From: Callorhinus ursinus
Lineage: Eukaryota > Chordata > Mammalia > Carnivora > Otariidae
DNA length: 64,000 bases
Assembly (NCBI RefSeq): GCF_003265705.1
Contig: NW_020312827.1
Span: 16,685,948-16,749,947 of the forward strand
Direction of reading: 5' to 3'
Under the pieces are notes generated by a model, which was not told the origin of the DNA, did not search any database, and saw only the letters and a list, made by a program, of their open reading frames with translations. This document shows, in pieces, positions 56,939 to 64,000 of this stretch (the first letter of the stretch is position 1; every line of letters starts with the position of its first letter). The translations under genes were made by a program, and so were the position numbers.

Positions 56939-58150
56939 TCTTGTCATCAGGCACTGCCACTCTCCTAACCACAGCCAGCCACGTACAGCAGTGATAGAAA
57001 CAAGAAAGATAATTTAAATTGTTAAATTCTTGCAACTGAAGGGTCACCCACTTAGGAGTGTTCTTTGGTTGGCAGTGATGTTAGGGTATGGGTAGAGAAT
57101 TTCTCAAACCTAGTGTGGAGGGATGGCTACTCACTGGGGCGTATTTAATGCCAGATGTGGGAGGTGAGTTGGGTGGGTTACCACCCATTCTCATCACCCT
57201 GCCGAAGACTCAATGTAGCTGTAATTAATGAGCTTGTTGATTACATTAATGCAAAGAAAATTGGTTTTATTTCTTACTTCCAAGAAAACGTAATGGGAGG
57301 TTCTGCCATCATGTAGCAGTTCCTATTATAATCGACAAATATCCCACTATGAACAACACTTTCCAATGACTGATCCTTGAGATGCTTCATTTTTCTATGT
57401 GTGTGGATGTGTGTCTATGTATGGCTGGCTGTGGATCCCTCATATTCTGAAATCAGAATTTCATTATGGATTCAAAGGGGAATATTTACACATTACATGA
57501 ATTCAATTTGATATGTTTCTGATGATAAAAACAACAAAAAATGCATTCATTTTCTCACTTGGATTTTCTATCACATTCAGTCTATACCATGGTGCTTTCC
57601 AGTGCTTGATAATCTGGTCAGGTTCACTGAGAGTTTGCCAGTTAATCTTGAAGCTTGAGGACTTAATTTTGTTTCCTGCAACTGATCACAACATACTTGG
57701 GAAACAGCAAAAATGATAGCACAACCATGGATATTGCAGTTATTTCTAGAAATTGTAAAGGGGTTATTGACTGCATGTGAACTTGCAGTGACTTCTTCCT
57801 CACAGAAACACAGACACATACAACAGTTTTTCAGCCACACTGAAACTTTCATTCAAATACAGAAAAAAAAAACAGTTTATAGTTTTCATCTCTACCTTTT
57901 GCTTTGTAACCTCTCCCTGGAGACACGCAGTGGAGTGACCTCATTCTTCTCTCGTCTCTCTCCAATTTTATTGTAATGGTGTAAACTGCACCGAACTTCC
58001 CTCAGGACTATGTGGATGCTGTACACACTTTCTAAAAACTTGTGAGTACTTGCATTGTCCACCTCAAAAATAAGAAAAAAAAACAACAATTACCTGAAAT
58101 TACACCAAGATGTAAGGCATCAAATAATGATATTCTTGTTGGCTTAATAA
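56939..58150. other. Unassigned sequence with homeodomain/POU-like patch
   Basis: About 1.2 kb with no recognised repeat. Frames at 57513-57976 overlap on both strands and show no domain. Contains the motif patch at 57222-57255. Confidence 0.42.
57222..57255. promoter_or_regulatory. Homeodomain/POU-like motif patch
   Basis: TAATTAAT at 57222-57229 and ATTAATGCAAA at 57245-57255, the latter joining a TAAT core to a POU-type ATGCAAA half. They lie about two helical turns apart in repeat-free DNA. AT-rich motifs are cheap by chance, so this is only a candidate. Confidence 0.2.
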
Positions 58151-58154
58151 TGCA

Positions 58155-60110
58155 ATGACTCATTCAGTAACTCACTATGACCACATGGTAGGTGGTGTTT
58201 TGAAAACCAGAATCACAGCAAGGATTAACAAAAACATTCTTGACTTCCTGCCCTCAGAGAGTGTACATTCTAGTTCATAATAGCATATCAGGTGGTGATA
58301 AGTAGAGAGTCATGGTGTGGAAAACAAAGGAAGGACTAGGGTTTAGACAGGGTAGTCAGAAAAAGCCTCTCCTACAGAGGTGACCTCATGCTATGCATTC
58401 AATTGTTTATTCATTACTTTTGCCCTCAGAAGAAAACAAGGTTCATGAGTGACACGTCAGAAAGGTGTCATGAAAGGCAAAGAGGAATATTTCAAGAAAG
58501 AAATAGAGTGTGTCCAAGGGTGTCAAATGCTGTAGCAAGCATCAGTTATACAGAAGCTGAATCATTTCTGCTAGATTTAACAATTTGGCTGGTGATTTGG
58601 TACCTGGCTCTAACGGATTAGAAGGGAGACTGGAGGGTGGAGACACGGGAGGAGCAGCAGACATTACTGGCAGTCTTGAGATGAAAGCCTCAAACCATGC
58701 ACAGAGCAGGGGAAGGAACTTCCAGACAGAGAGAACAGAGGCAACGGTGGGGGAGCAGAAGCATGAACACTCACAGCCAGGCTGGTATGTGTGGAGTGTA
58801 GTGACACAATAAATCTGGGTAGGATATAGGCTTCTCTTGGTAGCCTCACACACCACGGGAGGCCTCACAGCCAAGAATGTTGGCTTTCATTCCACGTGAC
58901 ATTAGAGGAATGGGAAGCTTTGGGCAGGAGAGTGAAATGATCTCATTATGTTTGTGGGAAACAAGTTGTAGACAAGCATAGCGGGGAAATCTGTAAGGAG
59001 TCTATTGCAATAGGCCTCAGTAGGGAGGCAGGTGGGAAGAAGGTGAAGCATGATCAAAGCCGGCATGGACTTTGAGGATGGAGGCCACAGCATTACTGAT
59101 GGATTGGAGTTCACTCTGATGCCTTCGTTGCCTGAGATATGGAGGACCACAGAGGAGAAGACTCGAGGGTAGGGCCCTGAACTCATAGGATTAGTGTCCT
59201 TACAAGAATGGAATTACCCTTATAATAATATCTGCTTTCTCTTTCCTCCACACCAAAAGTCTCAGAACGCTGAGGGGGGGGGGATGGGCTAAACTGTGTC
59301 CCTCTAAATTTTGTATGTTGAAGCTTTCACCCCCAATGTAACTATAATTGAGGATAGGACTTTCAGGAGGTCATTAGGGTTAAATAAGCTCATGAGGGTG
59401 GATCCTAATCTGATAGCTTTGGTGGCCTTGAGAAAATGAAGAGAGAGTCCTCTCCCTCCCCGCACAAATGAATCAAGGAAGTGCCAAGTGAGGAAACAGC
59501 AAGAGGGTGGCCATCTATACCCCACTTGAAGCACCAGACACAGCCCTGCCGACACCTTGAACTTGCACGTCCAGTCTCCAAAACTATGAGAAAATACCTT
59601 TCTGCTGTTTAAGCTATACACTCTGCACTATTTGTTATGGCAGGACAAGGTGACTAATACAGGAGATGTATCCATAATTCTGTCTTGGATATTTTAAATT
59701 CAAGATCTGTTCTATTCTGACCCGCTCTGGCAGGTATTGAAGGGTGTGGAGTTCACAGAGGTCAGAGCCAGAGATATAAAATGCAAGTTCTCTGCTGATA
59801 GATGGTATTTGTGTTGATTAACACACTCTTTAATCTGGGAGACAGAATGAGCTCTCTGTTGGTGAGAGAAAGAAGAAAAGAGTCCAGCATGGACCTCTGG
59901 GGGCTCTAACATTCAGAGGTGGGGGAAAAAAATGGAAAAGCCAGGAAAAAAAAAATCTGAGAAGTGGCTGGTAAGAGACAAGAATAACAGGATTGCAGAG
60001 CAGAAACCTGGCTTGTGGTGGGAGTGGGGAAAGTGAGGAGCAAGGGCGGAGAGAAGACAGGAAATTAGCAGACAGAAGACTTTCAGAAAGTCTCTCACTA
60101 CATTCAGACT
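58155..60110 (-). mobile_element. Long L2 LINE, split by an MLT1 LTR and internally rearranged
   Basis: Antisense L2 over almost 2 kb. Its 3' end lies at 58155-58390 (GACTTCCTGCCCTCAGAGAG, AGGTGGTGATAAGTAGAGAG, GGTAGTCAGAAAAAGCCTCT). Next is an ORF2 part at about 58695-59160 (GAGTGAAATGATCTCATTAT, AGGAGTCTATTGCAATAGGC). A more 5' part follows at 59690-60110 (AGGTCAGAGCCAGAGATATA, AGAGTCCAGCATGGACCTCT). The piece at about 58430-58620 (GGTGTCAAATGCTGTAGCAA) belongs still farther 5' in L2 and is out of order. No usable frame. Confidence 0.8.
59283..59662 (+). mobile_element. MLT1 (MaLR) LTR inserted in L2
   Basis: Sense MLT1 layout: TGGGCTAAACTGTGTCCCTC, TTTGTATGTTGAAGCTTTCA, GGAGGTCATTAGGGTTAAAT, AAGAGGGTGGCCATCTATAC, CCCTGCCGACACCTTGAACT, CTGTTTAAGCTATACACTCT, and the terminus TGACTAATACAG. 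A G-run (about 59273-59282) abuts its 5' end. L2 sequence lies on both sides, so the LTR is the younger. Confidence 0.9.
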
Positions 60111-62070
60111 GCGTTCTCAAATCCCTCATCAAATAGAAATTTTGAGCTTTAACTGTGAGCAGAAGTAATTACAAATATGTACTTTCCTTTAGTTCAACCC
60201 GGAACTAACTTGAAACCACATTGTTTTTGCAAAAAATAAATAGAGCCGTTCCTACAATACTGTGTCACTATCTGTAATTTAACCATGTGAAATTAATTCT
60301 CCAAACTCCAAATGTCAAAATTAACTATTAAACATAGAGTGCATCCAAGGGTTATAATCAAAATAGTTAACTAGTCTGACATTCTGTAAAAAACAAATAA
60401 ATAAATAAATAGCAACAACAACAACAACAAAAAACCAAAAAACCATGATCATAAAACCACTCCAATTAGCTTGACTATATTCCAGCCAAGGAGACAGCTT
60501 TTAATTAACTGATTGTTTGCTTTTAATTAAATGGCCAGGCAACCTGAAGAATTACTTGGAGAATTATTTTATCTGTATTTTCAGCACAATCTTATTTCAG
60601 AACTCTAGATCTATATCCCCAAATTCTGTTGGATTATATCCATCTGGATGACTGAGGACAAGAAATAAATACAACCCTGATCAAGCACAGTAAGCTGTCT
60701 TCCCTAACAAATTAGCTCCTCTTTCATATTCTTTATCTCTCTGTGGCTGGGATATTTTGCATGTCATGTCTTTCACTGTGTCTTACATTATTAACAAATC
60801 CATTTCACCTGTATTCACCCATGATTGTAGCTGCTGGAAAAGGGGCAGGCTGAACGGGAGTTCCCTCCCCAATATTAGTAGAAAATGCTTAGCCTCCTTT
60901 GCTTCCTTGGAGTATGAGAAAAAGAAGGGGAACGGTAACAGAAGAGCCTGGTGAGGACTCTGTTTCCCCCACACTCAGGGTTATAAAAATGAAGACCTTG
61001 AGGATATTATAGCATGATTCCCTGGGAAAAGGCTCAGAAAGGAGCTCAGTCTTTGGCTGGGATCCAGAGGAAATGCAGCAGAAGAGCAGGTGTATAGCAT
61101 GCGTGGGAGAAGAAGTCTGGATGGAGGGCTAGGTGAGACTGCCGGTGGCCCGTGATCAACACATGACACACAGGACAACAGAAGTTACCACCTGTCTTGT
61201 TGATGGAACCAAGAAATGCTGAGGGGGCAGCTGGACCAACAAAGCCTGCATCAGGAAAAGGAGAACATCATGAATACAAACATCTGCCATGGATGATGGC
61301 AGATAGCAGCCACAGAGGGAGTGACATCTGAGACCACAAGGCTGGCTGGCACCTGTCACACCTCAGTAGATTCAACCTGTCATCCTCTGGCAATGCCACT
61401 GATACTCAGAGACCCCTAGGACATGATATTTCCTTCTCAAATAGCAAAATGACATCTTTCTAGAAGCACAGAGGAGAATATACAAGATAGTGAGCATTGA
61501 CCTAAGAAAAGGTAGAGCTTCTTGAAATAGACTTTTTCTTCTTCTCTAATAATTTATTTCCATTAATTGGCAATTTAAAGTTCCAGTCACCCCTTGATAC
61601 TTGGTGGAATGGGGCGTAGGAGTAAAGTTACATCACTTATAGAAAATAAATAACCATATTACGAGTATATATATTCACTGTCACATCATTGAAGATTAAC
61701 TTAACTCTCCAAGCTAAAATGTTCTGTACATCACTGGCATGCCCCCTTCTTTTTCCTGAGTTCCAAGCTGTTATCAATCACTTTCAATTAGATATCTGGC
61801 TACTGAAATATGCCTCTTTCTTCCCTTTTTCTGGACCACCACAGCATTCTTTTCACTGTTCTTCCACTATCTTCTCACTCAGAATCATCTTCCAAATATT
61901 GACAAGGTATTATTATTTTTATTACGTTGATTACTTCCTTAAATGGTCTCTTAGTTGCTTATTGTGTGAACATCAATTTTCACCTGTGTCCTGTAGATAC
62001 CTAAAGAAGGGCTCTCAGAAGGTGGCTCCCTACTTGCAGCCTCAGCATTCCCTAAGGACAACTGAGAGTG
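60111..62070. other. Unassigned stretch with a homeodomain-like direct repeat
   Basis: About 2 kb. A small AAAT/AAC-rich simple patch at 60390-60432, the motif pair at 60497-60530, and a 134-codon + frame at 61689-62093 with no recognised domain. The 61010-61380 part is GC-richer. No repeat family named. Confidence 0.4.
60497..60530. promoter_or_regulatory. Paired GCTTTTAATTAA motifs, 22-bp period
   Basis: The 12-mer GCTTTTAATTAA occurs at 60497-60508 and again at 60519-60530, start to start 22 bases, about two turns of B-DNA. Each contains TAATTA, the core bound by many homeodomains. The surrounding 150 bases hold no repeat I recognise. Confidence 0.3.
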
Positions 62071-62074
62071 TAAA

Positions 62075-62195
62075 TTACTGGTTCTCACCGTAGACCAACT
62101 GAGAATCTGAAACTCTGGGGGTGAGGCCGAGCAGTCTGTCTGCTAACAAACCTTCCAGGTGGTACTGATGCACGCTTACTTTAAGGAGCCATGGA
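62075..62195 (-). mobile_element. MER5A hAT-Charlie DNA transposon
   Basis: ACTGGTTCTCACCGTAGACC opens it; AATCTGAAACTCTGGGGGTG, GAGCAGTCTGTCTGCTAACA and TTCCAGGTGGTACTGATGCA follow the reversed MER5A consensus. The middle block is very clear; one end is worn. Confidence 0.88.
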
Positions 62196-62224
62196 AGTTT
62201 TTTCTTCCTGTTCCCATTTTCTTG

Positions 62225-62985
62225 CAAAAACTTCCACCTGATATATCATTCGTGTAAGGTGTGAGGTTCAGTCACGATTTTTCCACCCTATGGATATCCA
62301 ACTGCTCCACCACAATTTATTGGAAAGACTATCTACTCCATTGAATTGATTTTGTACCTTTGTCAAAAACCAGCTGGTCATTCCTGTCTGGGTCTATTCA
62401 TGAATTCTCTTCAATTTGACTGGTCTAAGTGTCAGTCCCTCCACCATGACCACAGTCTTGGTTACTATAGGAATGCAGCAGGGCTTAATATTGCATGGAA
62501 AAATTCCTTCTATGTTACTCTTTTGCAAGATTGTTCTGGCTACTCTAGTGCCTGTGTCTTTCCTTATACATTTGAGAATGTTTGACTATGTCTACAAAAA
62601 TCTTGCCAAGGTTTTGTTGGAAACTGCATTAAACCTATAGATAAGTTTGGAAAAAAATTGACATCTCTACCAGAAGAGTCTTTTCATCCATGAATATAAC
62701 ATGTCCTTCCATTTATTTAGTTCTTTTTTTGATTCTTTCCTCAGTATTTTGTAATTTTGAGCATACAGCTTTCATACATATTTTATTAAATTTATATGCA
62801 GGTATGTCATTTCTTTGGAATGATTATATACGATATTATGTTTTCAATTTTGGTTTCCACATGTTCATTGTTAGCATGTAGAAATGGGATTGATTTTTGC
62901 TTGTTGATTGTGTATCCTGCAACCTGGCTGAACTCACTTATTAGTTCTTAGAGTTTTTGTTTTGTTTTGTAAATTCATCAGGCTA
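62225..62985 (-). mobile_element. Old L1 LINE fragment (ORF2 C-terminal)
   Basis: On the + strand: GTAAGGTGTGAGGTTCAGTC, GTACCTTTGTCAAAAACCAG, TCTTGGTTACTATAGGAATG, AAGATTGTTCTGGCTACTCT, GCATTAAACCTATAGATAAG, TGTCCTTCCATTTATTTAGT and TATCCTGCAACCTGGCTGAA. These are the antisense landmarks of L1 ORF2. The + frames of 63-79 codons are antisense. Confidence 0.92.
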
Positions 62986-63144
62986 ATATATTATCCGAAA
63001 GGAGAATTTTACATTCTTCAACACAAACACTTAAGTCCCATGACAACATACCCGCATTTACCTTTCCAGCCTCATTCCCAATCTTTGTTTTCAACTGACA
63101 TCTTTTCCCAGTGTTCTCTTTCTTTAAAAAAAAGTTAAACTGAT
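62986..63144. other. Unassigned sequence
   Basis: A short stretch between the L1 and a MER5A, nothing recognised. Confidence 0.45.
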
Positions 63145-63292
63145 TGAGGACCTTCTGCATCATCATCTGGGATTGTTTAAAAATGTAGTTTCCCAAAACT
63201 CACCCTAAAGTCTGTGGAGTCAGCCTGAAAGCTTGCACTTTTAACATGATATCCCTGATGATTCTTATATACACACAGTTTGAGAACAACAG
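63145..63292 (+). mobile_element. MER5A hAT-Charlie DNA transposon
   Basis: TCTGCATCATCATCTGGGAT, AAACTCACCCTAAAGTCTGT, GAAAGCTTGCACTTTTAACA, TATCCCTGATGATTCTTATA and the end CAGTTTGAGAACAACA follow MER5A in sense order. Opposite in orientation to the copy at 62075, 1 kb away. Confidence 0.78.
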
Positions 63293-64000
63293 GCTTCTGC
63301 GTCAAGCAAAAGGAAATTCTCATTTTTCCTGAACTTACCACCCACTTCTAAGGCTTCAAGTCTTCATAGTTCATTACTTCTGATCTTTTATAGGATCACC
63401 TTAACATTTCTTGCACATATGCTTCAATTGTATTCAATCTAAAACTCCTCAACTCTTCTTTGAACTGTCCCATTATCTTTTTTATTTCTGCACCTGGGAG
63501 AAAAATCACCCAATTCTTAATAAAGGTACCATTAAAACTTTACGGTGTCTGCCTTCATATGGGCCCTGAAAATTTCACAGACATCCTGCCATGTGCACTT
63601 GGTCAAGTCCTTGTCCACATCCATACCGTGGTTATTTCAGATATGTATCCATTTCTTCTAAAGCCCCTTCTCCTGTCCACATCACAGATGACCTAGTTTC
63701 CTAATCCATGGGGGAGGGGGAGTCTTGAGTGTCTCACTTTTTCATCTAAAACCTTGCCTTTGTCCATACACTGTTCAAAGACTATTCCATCACCTTTCTT
63801 TTAGTATGTATAAATCATCTTGACTCAACTTCTATCAAATACCCACTTTCTCAAGAGAGTTACTTACTGCTTTCCATTGGATCATTCACTTAGGAATATA
63901 GTTCTACTTGAGATCTCTCACCAGTAAGACAAGAACAGAAATAAAATATTCAACAATACTGTTTCTCTTTGGTTATTGCCCTATCATGTACTTTTTTATT
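63293..64000. other. Unassigned sequence to window end
   Basis: About 700 bases; the 78-codon + frame at 63460-63696 has no domain. Phrases such as CATCACAGATGACCTAG hint at an old repeat I cannot name. Confidence 0.4.

Noticed and set aside
59273..59282. G-run as a quadruplex
   Set aside because: A single G run with no further suitable runs nearby; it sits at the edge of an MLT1 LTR and is probably simple slippage.
61689..62093. 134-codon + strand frame
   Set aside because: No known domain, pyrimidine-rich translation, no Kozak or splice context worth reporting, and it runs into a MER5A copy.

Overview
The window is mammalian nuclear DNA, most likely from a caniform carnivore on the arctoid side (bear, panda, seal or mustelid type) rather than a dog or a cat. 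The main evidence is a set of thirteen tRNA-derived carnivore (CAN/SINEC) SINEs whose heads read like GGGCGCCTGGGTGGCTCAGT, and young L1 3' ends of the carnivore kind (TGATGTAATGTATGGTGATT). Mammal-wide MIR, L2, MLT1/MLT2 and MER5A copies form an older layer. Species cannot be fixed from this window alone.

I see no protein-coding gene, exon or functional RNA gene. All reading frames are short (135 codons at most), and the longer ones that overlap recognisable sequence are antisense or internal to repeats. The window is therefore intergenic (a gene desert) or the inside of a very large intron. What can be annotated is its mobile-element history and a few possible regulatory patches.

Layout. 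1-9.8 kb: simple repeats, an L1MA-type 3' end, L2 and MIR fragments, much unassigned sequence. 9.8-31 kb: seven CAN SINEs, most with clear target-site duplications (TSDs). The same stretch holds two young 5'-truncated L1 ends (one nested in a MIR), an L2 3' end, an MLT2 LTR, a small palindromic DNA transposon, a GATA microsatellite and an ERVL-like LTR broken by a SINE. 31.6-41.2 kb: one ancient, nearly full-length but heavily decayed L1 on the + strand. Inside it sit two SINEs, a minus-strand endogenous retrovirus remnant (env plus 3' LTR, about 2.9 kb) and a minus-strand younger L1. 42.3-43.2 kb: a young minus-strand L1 that appears to carry a 3' transduction, itself hit by a SINE. 44-57 kb: SINEs, MIRs (one tandem pair), a MaLR LTR with an internal 3 x 41 bp tandem repeat, a short L1 and a second MaLR LTR. 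58.1-60.1 kb: a long minus-strand L2 broken by an MLT1 LTR and internally out of order. 62-63.3 kb: an old L1 fragment between two MER5A copies.

No new multi-gene system is visible. The observations most worth checking are the L1 with a probable 3' transduction (42298-43217), the LTR-lacking retroviral env remnant (34933-37834), and three repeat-free patches with clustered homeodomain/POU/RUNX-like motifs (47266-47332, 57222-57255, 60497-60530). Family names rest on remembered consensus sequences; boundaries without a stated TSD are approximate.
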